Shown piece by piece: positions 17,020 to 24,891 of a stretch of DNA of 64,000 nucleotides. Positions within the stretch are counted from its first letter, which is position 1. Each line of letters opens with the position of its first letter. The translations under genes were made by a program, and so were the position numbers. A model generated the notes under the pieces. The model made no database searches. It saw only the letters and a list, made by a program, of their open reading frames with translations, and was not told the DNA's origin. Location: NCBI RefSeq assembly GCF_900142525.1, contig NZ_FRBD01000016.1:1-64000 (forward strand), given 5' to 3'. This stretch comes from Xylanibacter ruminicola (GTDB lineage Bacteria > Bacteroidota > Bacteroidia > Bacteroidales > Bacteroidaceae).

Positions 17020-17484
17020 ATGGCCGATTACATACTCAACGAGCATAACAAAGAGGAGTTTCCACCAGCGCATACGGCTGAGCATCTGTTGAATCAGACG
17101 ATGATCCGGATGTTCGATTGTGGGCGTTCGTTTAATGCCCATGTGGAGCGAAAGAAAAGTAAGATGAGCTTCCACTTAGATCAGAAGCCCTCTCGTCAGG
17201 ACGAGCGTGAGATAGAGCGCCGTATGAATGAGCTTATTGCCGACGATCTGCCTGTGACGTTCGAGTTTGTTACTCGCGACAATCTTCCTGATGATGTATC
17301 GCTCGACCGTCTTCCTGACGATGCCTCGGAAACCATCCGTCTTGTTCGTATTGGCGATTACGACGTCTGTCCTTGTATTGGCAAACACGTTCGCTCAACC
17401 TCTCAGATAGGCCGTTTCGAGCTTCTGGGCACCAACTGGGACGAGCAAGAGCATTCCTTCCGTGTACGTTTCAAGATTGTATAA
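17020..17484 (+). CDS. AlaX-like tRNA-editing (SAD) domain protein
   Basis: A 154-residue protein with the zinc-binding pattern of the second additional domain of alanyl/threonyl-tRNA synthetases: HTAEH near residue 18 and CPCIGKH near 120, with two more metal ligands expected to coincide with these Cys/His residues. Stand-alone SAD proteins (AlaX) hydrolyse mischarged tRNAs such as Ser-tRNA(Ala). The start at 17020 is chosen because the longer frame begins upstream of the -7 box. It is shorter and more diverged than classical AlaX, so substrate is uncertain. Confidence 0.7.
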   Translation: MADYILNEHNKEEFPPAHTAEHLLNQTMIRMFDCGRSFNAHVERKKSKMSFHLDQKPSRQDEREIERRMNELIADDLPVTFEFVTRDNLPDDVSLDRLPDDASETIRLVRIGDYDVCPCIGKHVRSTSQIGRFELLGTNWDEQEHSFRVRFKIV

Positions 17485-17489
17485 AATAA

Positions 17490-17517
17490 AAATCCCACTT
17501 CAATTGAGGTGGGATTT
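17490..17517. terminator. Bidirectional terminator
   Basis: A 13-bp stem with one G-U pair (17490-17502 and 17505-17517) followed by T-run, between convergent genes. Confidence 0.85.
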
Positions 17518-17522
17518 GTTTT

Positions 17523-18590
17523 TTATTGTTGATTAAGTCCTATTTTCATGAAAACAGGATAGTGGTCGGAGTAACTGAGCTCGCGCTTATAGTAGGTGAG
17601 ACCAGTCATACCCTTATCGTGGAAGATATAGTCGATTCGCACTTTCTTGTTTCCGCCACGGAAAGTGTACATAAATCCACTGCCGCACTCCTTAAATCCA
17701 TCTACCTTATCACCAAGCATGGTGTTGTAGACGTAAGAGTAGGGCACATCGTTAAAGTCGCCGCATACGATGATGGGGGCTTCACACTCGCGCATGTCCA
17801 TAGCCAGCACATTGGCTTGGCCAGAACGTGCAATCATACCCAATGTGTAGTTGCCGTAGAATGCACGTATCAGAGCGTTACTCTCAATATCCATTCCCTG
17901 ATTCATCAGTTTGCCAGCCTTGTGCAGTGTGCCGTTGATACCTGTTGTTTCAAGGTGGGCATTGTACACACGGATAATGGTGCCTTTAACATCAATTTCG
18001 GCCCACATGGCACTATTGTTGGTCATCTCAAAGTTCATGTTCTTTGACTTGCGGATGGGGTAGCGGCTGTAAATCATCATGTCGCTCTCACCCTGTGCCA
18101 TATAGGGGAAATACTCTTTATATGAATCAGAGTTCTTTTTGTCGCCACGAGCATCGTTGTACTCTTGGAAACATACCACGTCAACCTTCTGTTTCTTCAT
18201 CTCTGACAGGATATCCATAGCTACGAATCCAGAAGTTTCACGACCGAACATGGCTACGTTGTAAGTGGCAATCTTAATGCCAGGCTTAGAGTCGGCTGTG
18301 GCATCAAGCGAACCGAACTGATACAGTGTGCCAGAGTATGGTATGCAGCACAGAATGGCAATGAGCGGAATAAGGGCCCAGTGCCAACGGCGCATAATAA
18401 GCCAGAAAACCAATAGTACCACATCGCCTGCCAACAGCAGAGGTAGAGCATAAACCAGCATAGCGCGGGCTGTGTTTCCTGCAGGCTGAACATCACCACC
18501 GTAAAGACCTACGAGGGTGAAAATCATGACTAGAACTGTAAGAATTAGAATGGTGAATGAAAAGTACTTCTGTACAGCTAATTTTCCCAT
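17523..18590 (-). CDS. Membrane-anchored endonuclease/exonuclease/phosphatase-family protein
   Basis: A 355-residue protein. Three hydrophobic segments (about residues 10-30, 40-62, 66-85) are followed by an EEP domain with CFQEYND near 145, AHLETTG near 210, CGDFNDVPYS near 272 and a terminal SDHYPVF, the metal and catalytic set of the fold. EEP enzymes cleave phosphodiesters in nucleic acids, sphingolipids or phosphoinositides; the substrate of this membrane-anchored type is unknown. It starts 27 bp after the hybrid kinase gene, so the two are probably co-transcribed. Confidence 0.8.
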   Translation of the reverse strand: MGKLAVQKYFSFTILILTVLVMIFTLVGLYGGDVQPAGNTARAMLVYALPLLLAGDVVLLVFWLIMRRWHWALIPLIAILCCIPYSGTLYQFGSLDATADSKPGIKIATYNVAMFGRETSGFVAMDILSEMKKQKVDVVCFQEYNDARGDKKNSDSYKEYFPYMAQGESDMMIYSRYPIRKSKNMNFEMTNNSAMWAEIDVKGTIIRVYNAHLETTGINGTLHKAGKLMNQGMDIESNALIRAFYGNYTLGMIARSGQANVLAMDMRECEAPIIVCGDFNDVPYSYVYNTMLGDKVDGFKECGSGFMYTFRGGNKKVRIDYIFHDKGMTGLTYYKRELSYSDHYPVFMKIGLNQQ

Positions 18591-18617
18591 AATTTGAAAA
18601 ATAAAAAAAGTATTGTT

Positions 18618-19871
18618 TTAGTCGAGATATTTTCCAACTATCTCAATAAGGTTCTCAACCTTGAATGGTTTTGCCATAAATTCATCACAGCCTGCATTCT
18701 TTGCGTCTCGAATGTTTTCTTCGAATGCATAGGCACTAAGTGCAATGACTGGCGTACTGGAGTCTACTTCCTTGATAATACGTGTGGCATCAAGTCCATT
18801 CATCTCTGGCATACGGATGTCCATAAGTATAAGATCAGGATGTTCCTCCTCGTTAATTGTTACGGCTTCAATTCCATTGTGGGCACGGATAAGACGGTAA
18901 CGCTTGTGCAGCACAATCTTAACGAGCTCGTAGTTGCTATCCTCATCTTCGGCCACAAGAATGGTCTTTTTGTTCATGTCGTCAGGGCGACCGCTCACAC
19001 GGATGGTACGAACATTAGATGTAGTGGTGTTGCGGGCTGGTGTCATGCCGCCAATGGTGCCCTCGAAAGGCAATACAAAACGGAACAATGAACCATTGCC
19101 AAGCTCTGATTCAACGAAAATTTGTCCGCCCAACTTCTCTACGATAATCTTACAAAGGGCCAAACCTAGACCATAACCGTTGTTATTGGTCTCAGCATCT
19201 CGTGATACGTATGTCTCAAAAAGATGGGGGATATCCTTTGGGTCGATACCTGAACCGGTATCCTGAACGAAGAATTCAATATGTGCGCCCTCGTCGAGCA
19301 TTCGATAACCATAGGTGATACTACCCGAAGAGGTGTGCTTGAGTGCGTTGCTGATAAGATTTGAGAATACCTGAGTAATACGATTTGCATCGGTATTCAG
19401 TGTTACAGCCATGTTGGGCTTCTTCCAAATCAACTGCAATGTTTCAGGACAGCGGAACTTAAAGAGGTTCTTAATGCTATCGCAGAGTTGGTTAAGATCC
19501 GTGCTGGCTTTCTTCATCACGATTTCGCCAGATTCAACTCGCGAAAGATCAAGAATCTCGTTGACAAGACTCTGCAGACGGTTGTTGTTGCTCTCGATAA
19601 TCTCGAAGAATTTCATACGATCATCCTGCGAATCGGTTTCTACGAGTACACGTGAAAAACCTTCGATAGCGTTAAGAGGAGTACGGATTTCATGACTCAT
19701 GTTTGCCAAGAAAAGCGATTTCATCTGACTCGCTTTCTCAGCCTTCTGGGCCATTTCCTCGTATTCCTTTAGCTTCTGGTTAGCAATTGCAAGCTGCTCT
19801 TGCGCAAGGGTTAACTTGCGGTTAGCGTCTGCATATTGTTGAAGCAATATTTCCTTTTCGGTTCTTTCCAT
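18618..19871 (-). CDS. Soluble hybrid sensor kinase with receiver domain
   Basis: A 417-residue protein with no membrane segment. Residues 5-50 form a coiled coil, then HisKA with MSHEIRTPLNAIEGF near 58-72, an HATPase domain with NLISNALKHT near 170, DTGSGI near 200 and GYGLGLAL near 228, and a C-terminal receiver (about 300-417) with DLILMDIRMPEMNG carrying the phospho-accepting Asp. The input signal is not visible; there is no PAS or sensor domain. Promoter at 19889-19919. Downstream genes are an EEP protein and, upstream on the same strand, a glycosyltransferase. Confidence 0.9.
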   Translation of the reverse strand: MERTEKEILLQQYADANRKLTLAQEQLAIANQKLKEYEEMAQKAEKASQMKSLFLANMSHEIRTPLNAIEGFSRVLVETDSQDDRMKFFEIIESNNNRLQSLVNEILDLSRVESGEIVMKKASTDLNQLCDSIKNLFKFRCPETLQLIWKKPNMAVTLNTDANRITQVFSNLISNALKHTSSGSITYGYRMLDEGAHIEFFVQDTGSGIDPKDIPHLFETYVSRDAETNNNGYGLGLALCKIIVEKLGGQIFVESELGNGSLFRFVLPFEGTIGGMTPARNTTTSNVRTIRVSGRPDDMNKKTILVAEDEDSNYELVKIVLHKRYRLIRAHNGIEAVTINEEEHPDLILMDIRMPEMNGLDATRIIKEVDSSTPVIALSAYAFEENIRDAKNAGCDEFMAKPFKVENLIEIVGKYLD

Positions 19872-19888
19872 AACGCACTAAATCGCGA

Positions 19889-19919
19889 CAAAGGTAATGC
19901 TTTTTTTTTGTACTGCAAA
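19889..19919 (-). promoter_or_regulatory. Promoter of the hybrid kinase gene
   Basis: On the minus strand TTTG (19916-19919), 19 nt, TACCTTTG (19889-19896), about 18 bp before the start codon. Confidence 0.7.
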
Positions 19920-19937
19920 AGAAATTAAGAATTTTTT

Positions 19938-21122
19938 TCAACTTCTCTTAGCTTTTTCCCATGCTCCACTGTTGTTATGGGTGCTTAGGTAGGCCATTCC
20001 ACGAAAAACATTTAAGTTCATAAACACGAAATAATAAGCTGTGTAGAGCAACTTATTCTTGATTCCACGACGGCTTAATAACCATCCAGCAAGGGCTGCA
20101 AGATAGAAGATGATTTGTAATGCGAACATGATGTCGTAGAATATGCCTGAACGAAGCACGGATAGTAATACATTGGCAATCAGAAGAATAACCATTGCTA
20201 TTGGAGTGAGACTCCAGCGGAGTACGCGATGACTTATGTATTGGAATGTTACCAATGGCTGGTGGAATGGGTTGAGCAGGCCACGCAGCCACCAGATGCT
20301 CTGTAAACCACCTGCAGCTATACGGCGCTTGCGCTTTGATTCTTCAAAAATATTGGCGGAACCGTATTCTTGAGCATAAGCATCAGGGGTGTAGGCAATG
20401 CGCTTTCCATCTTCTACAATATACATTGACATCATGAAGTCGTCGAGTAGAGCATTGTCGGGTACTTCGCGAACCAATTGTGGGTCGATGGCGTAGAGTT
20501 CGCCTGCAGCACCCATAGCTGAATAGAGCTCGCTGTCCCATTTCTTCAGTGTACTCTCATAGCGCCAGTACAGACCTTCGCCTTCTGCTGCCATTTGACC
20601 AGCCTTGCGTGCTGCTACACGTTTTTCGCCAGAGACACAACCTACTGTAGGGTCCATAAACAGACGGGCTATCTCGCGCAGGGCACCTGGATTGATCATG
20701 GTGTTAGCATCGGTAAAAGCTACATAGCGTGTCTTAAGTTCCTGCAGACCGTGCTTCAGTGCGGCTGATTTGCCTCGGCGTTCAGGGCTGAACACTACAT
20801 CGACCTCAGGGTAGGCCTTGAGCAGCTCGTTGGTGTTATCGGTGCTACCGTCAGTTACCCACATGATGCGGAATTTGTCGCGGGGGTAGTCAATAGCCTG
20901 GGTGTTGGCCATTTTCTCGGCTACAATGTCTTCTTCGTTGTAGGCACAGATGAGTAGTGTGATGCTTGGTAGTTGTGAGTCATCGGGCATTGCGGCCTCG
21001 TGGGGTTTAGCCACGAAGAGCCGTTTTAGCCTGATGATAAAGTATAATAGGATTCCGTAACCTAGATAGGTGTAGAATACTATGAGCAATGTTGCCCAAA
21101 ACAGGATCTTTAGTGTGGTCAT
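19938..21122 (-). CDS. Membrane glycosyltransferase, GT2 family
   Basis: A 394-residue protein with one N-terminal helix (about 5-28) and several C-terminal helices (about 295-390). The catalytic part has CAYNEED near 58, TDGSTDNT near 90, FTDANTM near 137, and a distal DDFMMSM and RRRIAAGGLQ motif, equivalent to the D,D,D,Q(Q/R)xRW set of processive GT2 enzymes. It probably makes a surface polysaccharide or glycolipid. It begins 24 bp after the RNase E/G gene and may be co-transcribed with it. Confidence 0.85.
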   Translation of the reverse strand: MTTLKILFWATLLIVFYTYLGYGILLYFIIRLKRLFVAKPHEAAMPDDSQLPSITLLICAYNEEDIVAEKMANTQAIDYPRDKFRIMWVTDGSTDNTNELLKAYPEVDVVFSPERRGKSAALKHGLQELKTRYVAFTDANTMINPGALREIARLFMDPTVGCVSGEKRVAARKAGQMAAEGEGLYWRYESTLKKWDSELYSAMGAAGELYAIDPQLVREVPDNALLDDFMMSMYIVEDGKRIAYTPDAYAQEYGSANIFEESKRKRRIAAGGLQSIWWLRGLLNPFHQPLVTFQYISHRVLRWSLTPIAMVILLIANVLLSVLRSGIFYDIMFALQIIFYLAALAGWLLSRRGIKNKLLYTAYYFVFMNLNVFRGMAYLSTHNNSGAWEKAKRS

Positions 21123-21146
21123 AGGGTAGAGGTTTTGTTTTGTTTG

Positions 21147-22721
21147 TTACTTTGTTTCGATTTCTTCCTTCATATCTACATATTGTCCTTGGGCATCGTA
21201 GAACTCATACTGAAGGAATGCCAGTTTCTGCGAGGGGATAACCCTGAGGCCCATTCCATATTTAAGCTTCCATTTGAGCTTGAGGCTGAACAATCCTTTA
21301 TTAATAAAGGCTGCTACATATGGATGAACGTGCAGATAAAACTTGTGAACACCAATCTTGTTGACAAGGGTGTCTATCTTACTCTCGAGTGTATCTGTGA
21401 AAAGAATACTTGATTTGATAGTTCCTTTTCCGAAACATGTGGGGCAGGTCTCTTCAACGTTAACGCTCATGGCTGGGCGTACACGCTGACGGGTAATCTG
21501 CATAAGGCCGAATTTAGATAGGGGAAGAATGTTATGCTTGGCGCGATCCTTCTGCATGTTCTTGCACATGCGCTCGTAGAGCAACTGGCGGTCTTCTGGC
21601 AGTTTCATATCGATGAAGTCAACGATAATGATACCGCCCATATCCCTGAGTCGTAGCTGGCGTGCCAACTCGTCGGCAGCTCCCAGGTTGGTCTCGAGGG
21701 CGTTGGCCTCTTGGTTGTTCTCCTTTTTGATTCGCGTACCGCTGTTAACATCCACCACGTGCATGGCCTCTGTGTGTTCAATAATCAGATATGCACCATG
21801 CTTGTAGTTAACCGTCTTTCCAAAGCCAGATTTTAGCTGCTTGGTTACATCGTAGTTGTCGAAGATGGGTACTGTGCCGTTGTAAAGCTTAACAATATCC
21901 TTCTTCTCAGGCGCGATGAGGCCAAGGTAGTTCTTTATTTCGTCGTAGATGCCGCTGTCGTTAACATGGATGCCGTCGTAAGTGGGATTGAATAGATCGC
22001 GCAACAGTGCTACGGCTCTGCTTTCCTCCTCGAAACAGAGTTGTGGTCGCTCTGTGGTCTTCTGTACTTTGCTAATCACATCTTCCCAACGCTTCAACAG
22101 AATCTTCAGCTCTGCATCAAGTTCGGCTGCACGCTTGCCCTCGGCTACCGTACGTACGATGACGCCGAAGTTCTTTGGCTTGATGCTCTGGATGAGCTGT
22201 TTCAGTCGGCTACGTTCTTCGCCACGCTTGATTTTGGTTGATACAGAAACACTGTCTTCGAAAGGAATAAGCACCAGGTAGCGACCAGCAAAGCTTAGTT
22301 CGCAAGTAAGACGTGGTCCCTTGGTGTTGATAGGCTCCTTGACAATTTGTACCAGTATTTCCTGTCCAACTTTCAGTGTGTTGGCGATGCTGCCATCCTT
22401 TTTCAATTCAGGCTGGATGTTGGCTTTCTGGATAGGGTAGAGTTTCTTTCGGTCGCTAACTACCTGTTTCAGATACTTCTCGTAAGAGTTAAATTGAGTT
22501 CCCAAGTCAAGATAATGCAGGAATGCTACACGTTCGGCACCTACATCAACGAAACAAGCATTGAGTCCAGGCATCAGTTTCTTAACTTTTGCCACATAAA
22601 TGTTGCCCACCGAGAACGAAGCCGTGCGCTGCTCCTGCTGATATTCTACCAGCTGCTTGTCTTCGAGCAATGCAATGGATATATCCTTCGGTTGCACATC
22701 AATGATAACTTCACTTGTCAT
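21147..22721 (-). CDS. rng: Ribonuclease E/G family protein
   Basis: A 524-residue RNase G-like enzyme: an S1 domain at about 35-130, the RNase E/G catalytic core with VDVNSGTRIKKENN near 325 and GGIIIVDFIDMK near 360 (metal-binding Asp residues), and the zinc-link CPTCFGKG near 430. It lacks the long C-terminal scaffold of E. coli RNase E. The order HU, 29-residue basic peptide, RNase E/G is common in Bacteroidetes. Confidence 0.9.
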   Translation of the reverse strand: MTSEVIIDVQPKDISIALLEDKQLVEYQQEQRTASFSVGNIYVAKVKKLMPGLNACFVDVGAERVAFLHYLDLGTQFNSYEKYLKQVVSDRKKLYPIQKANIQPELKKDGSIANTLKVGQEILVQIVKEPINTKGPRLTCELSFAGRYLVLIPFEDSVSVSTKIKRGEERSRLKQLIQSIKPKNFGVIVRTVAEGKRAAELDAELKILLKRWEDVISKVQKTTERPQLCFEEESRAVALLRDLFNPTYDGIHVNDSGIYDEIKNYLGLIAPEKKDIVKLYNGTVPIFDNYDVTKQLKSGFGKTVNYKHGAYLIIEHTEAMHVVDVNSGTRIKKENNQEANALETNLGAADELARQLRLRDMGGIIIVDFIDMKLPEDRQLLYERMCKNMQKDRAKHNILPLSKFGLMQITRQRVRPAMSVNVEETCPTCFGKGTIKSSILFTDTLESKIDTLVNKIGVHKFYLHVHPYVAAFINKGLFSLKLKWKLKYGMGLRVIPSQKLAFLQYEFYDAQGQYVDMKEEIETK

Positions 22722-22760
22722 TGTTTAATTGAATTTTGACGTGGTTGTCGTTAGTACTAA

Positions 22761-22807
22761 AAAGGGTGTGTCGCTATCCTTTTAGGGATTAGCAGACACA
22801 CTCCTTT
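22761..22807 (-). terminator. Terminator of the HU / small basic protein unit
   Basis: On the minus strand a 12-13-bp stem with a short internal loop (outer arms 22761-22772 and 22795-22807) is followed by a T-run before the RNase E/G gene. Confidence 0.7.
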
Positions 22808-22840
22808 CATTTCTTTCTATTAGTCACAGAGAATCAAGAT

Positions 22841-22930
22841 TTACTTGCTCTTATGACGATTCTTGCGCAGTCTCTTCTTACGCTTGTGAGTTGCCATCTT
22901 GTGGCCCTTCTTTTTCTTTCCGTTTGGCAT
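22841..22930 (-). CDS. 29-residue basic protein, AURKAIP1/COX24-like
   Basis: The frame encodes MPNGKKKKGHKMATHKRKKR and then LRKNRHKSK. The MATHKRKKRLRKNRHK block matches the COX24/AURKAIP1 C-terminal domain, the bacterial relative of mitochondrial ribosomal protein mS38. It probably binds the small ribosomal subunit. It follows HU by 24 bp and is followed by a terminator. Confidence 0.85.
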   Translation of the reverse strand: MPNGKKKKGHKMATHKRKKRLRKNRHKSK

Positions 22931-22954
22931 AATACTAATAATTTATAATGTTAA

Positions 22955-23230
22955 TTACTTCATTTTTTCAACAAAGCTCTTGGCTGGCTTAAAAGCGGGA
23001 TAGTCGTGAGCTGCAATAACCAAAGTGGTGTTCTTTGAGATGTTGCGTGCAGTCTTCTGGGCGCGACGCTTTACAACGAAGGTGCCGAAGCCACGCAGAT
23101 ATACGTTATCCTTCTCCTCAGCAAGGCTCTCACGAATGCACTCCATGAAGGCCTCGACCGAAATGGCTACATCTTTCTTCGCCAAGCCTGTCTCTTCGGC
23201 AATTTTGGTGATGATTTCTGCCTTTGTCAT
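22955..23230 (-). CDS. HU-family DNA-binding protein
   Basis: A 91-residue nucleoid protein with the family signature around residues 46-65 (RGFGTFVVKRRAQKTARN) and a normal start MTKAEIITKIAEETGL. It binds DNA as a dimer without strong sequence specificity. A TAACTTTG -7 box lies at 23301-23308. It differs clearly from the longer HU-like protein at 4081. Confidence 0.95.
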   Translation of the reverse strand: MTKAEIITKIAEETGLAKKDVAISVEAFMECIRESLAEEKDNVYLRGFGTFVVKRRAQKTARNISKNTTLVIAAHDYPAFKPAKSFVEKMK

Positions 23231-23300
23231 TTCTTCTTTTCTCTTATTTTCTTTTATATATTAATAATGTATGAACTCGAAATTTATCGATTTCGGACTG

Positions 23301-23399
23301 CAAAGTTACTAATTTTCAGCCGATTACGAAAATATTTATAGATTTTTTTTCAAAAAATGATGATTTTCATCGCTTTTTGGGCTATTTTTTGTACCTTTG
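23301..23399. promoter_or_regulatory. Divergent -7 boxes for HU and pyruvate kinase
   Basis: TAACTTTG on the minus strand (23301-23308) for HU and TACCTTTG on the plus strand (23392-23399) for pyruvate kinase, 26 bp before its ATG. Confidence 0.7.
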
Positions 23400-23424
23400 C
23401 ACCACAAAATGAAGGAAAAATAAC

Positions 23425-24867
23425 ATGAAGCAGACAAAAATTGTAGCTAGCATTAGTGACAGAAGATGTGATCAGGATTTCATCAGAAGTCTCTTTGAGG
23501 CAGGAATGAACGTAGTGAGAATGAATACAGCTCATGCTGATGAGCAGGGTATCAAGAACATTATTAATAATGTACGTAGTGTGAGCCACCACATTGGTAT
23601 ATTGATTGATACCAAAGGCCCAGAGGTGCGCACTACGGGATGCGATCAGCCTATTACTTATAAGACGGGTGATGTCGTTAAGATATTCGGCCGTCCTGAG
23701 ATGGATACTACCCATGATATCATCAATCTGTCGTATGCCGACTTTGCAGCCGACGTGCACGAGGGTTGTCATATTCTCTTCGACGATGGTGCGCTGGATA
23801 TGCTGGTTATCGGCATCAACGGTCCTGCCGTTATCGCCCAGGTACAGAATGATGGTGTGCTTGGTTCGCACAAGAGTGTTAATGTGCCTGGTGTTCACAT
23901 CGCACTGCCCACGCTTACTGAGAAGGATCGCAAGAACATTAAGCTTGCCATCGATCAGGATATCGACTTCATTGCACACTCTTTTGTCCGCTCTGCTGCC
24001 GATGTGCGTGCCGTGCAGGCTATTTTGGATGCATATAATAGCGATATCAAGATTATCTCGAAGATTGAGAACCAGGAGGGTGTTGATAATATTGACGAGA
24101 TTATCGAGGCTTCGTATGGTATCATGATTGCCCGTGGCGACCTGGGTATCGAGGTGCCCATTGAGCGTATTCCTGGCATCCAGCGCCAGATTATCCGTAA
24201 GTGTGTTCGTGCTAAGAAGCCTGTTATTGTGGCTACTCAGATGCTGCACACCATGATTAGTAACCCTCGCCCCACACGAGCTGAGGTTACTGATATTGCC
24301 AATGCTATCTACTATCGTACTGACGCCTTGATGCTTTCAGGCGAGACTGCCAGTGGTAAGTATCCTGTTGAGGCAGTGCGCACTATGGCTGCCATTGCTG
24401 AGCAGGCCGAGAAGGATAAGATGCGTGAGAATGATATCGAGGTGCCCCTGTCGGCCAACTGTGATATCCGTGAGTTTATGGCTCATTCGGCTATCGAGGC
24501 TACTGAGAAGTTGGGCGTAAAGGGTATCATTACTGATGCAAGCTCTGGTAATACTGCTCGTAATCTGGCTGCATTCCGTGGCCCCAACCCAGTGCTGGCC
24601 ATCTGCTATAACGATAAGCTGCAGCGACTGCTTAACCTGTCGTATGGTGTTATTCCTGTATACCAGAAGGAGCATATTGATCCTGAAGTGCTGTTCCATG
24701 CTGCTGTGCGCATGCTGCGCCAGAAAGGTTATGTGCAGGATGGCGACAAGATTGCCTATCTGAGTGGAAACGTAGGCGAGGGTGGAGGTACCAAGTTCCT
24801 CGAGATTAACACCGTTAAGGAGGTGATGAGCAATCAGTATAAGTTCCACCTGCCACAGAGAAAATAA
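23425..24867 (+). CDS. pyk: Pyruvate kinase
   Basis: A 480-residue glycolytic enzyme converting phosphoenolpyruvate and ADP to pyruvate and ATP. MNTAHAD near 36, DTKGPEVRT near 66, ISKIENQEGVDNIDEI near 212, MIARGDLGIEVP near 233 (metal site), ATQMLHTM near 272 and LSGETASGKYPVE near 305 are all present. Length is normal for a bacterial PK with its C-terminal regulatory domain. An M3 peptidase gene follows after 24 bp. Confidence 0.95.
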   Translation: MKQTKIVASISDRRCDQDFIRSLFEAGMNVVRMNTAHADEQGIKNIINNVRSVSHHIGILIDTKGPEVRTTGCDQPITYKTGDVVKIFGRPEMDTTHDIINLSYADFAADVHEGCHILFDDGALDMLVIGINGPAVIAQVQNDGVLGSHKSVNVPGVHIALPTLTEKDRKNIKLAIDQDIDFIAHSFVRSAADVRAVQAILDAYNSDIKIISKIENQEGVDNIDEIIEASYGIMIARGDLGIEVPIERIPGIQRQIIRKCVRAKKPVIVATQMLHTMISNPRPTRAEVTDIANAIYYRTDALMLSGETASGKYPVEAVRTMAAIAEQAEKDKMRENDIEVPLSANCDIREFMAHSAIEATEKLGVKGIITDASSGNTARNLAAFRGPNPVLAICYNDKLQRLLNLSYGVIPVYQKEHIDPEVLFHAAVRMLRQKGYVQDGDKIAYLSGNVGEGGGTKFLEINTVKEVMSNQYKFHLPQRK

Positions 24868-24891
24868 AGTTTTAACCAACAATATTTGAAA

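Noticed and set aside
23350..24249. Minus-strand frame of 299 codons opposite pyruvate kinase
   Set aside because: Lies fully over a clear pyruvate kinase gene; no recognisable protein features.
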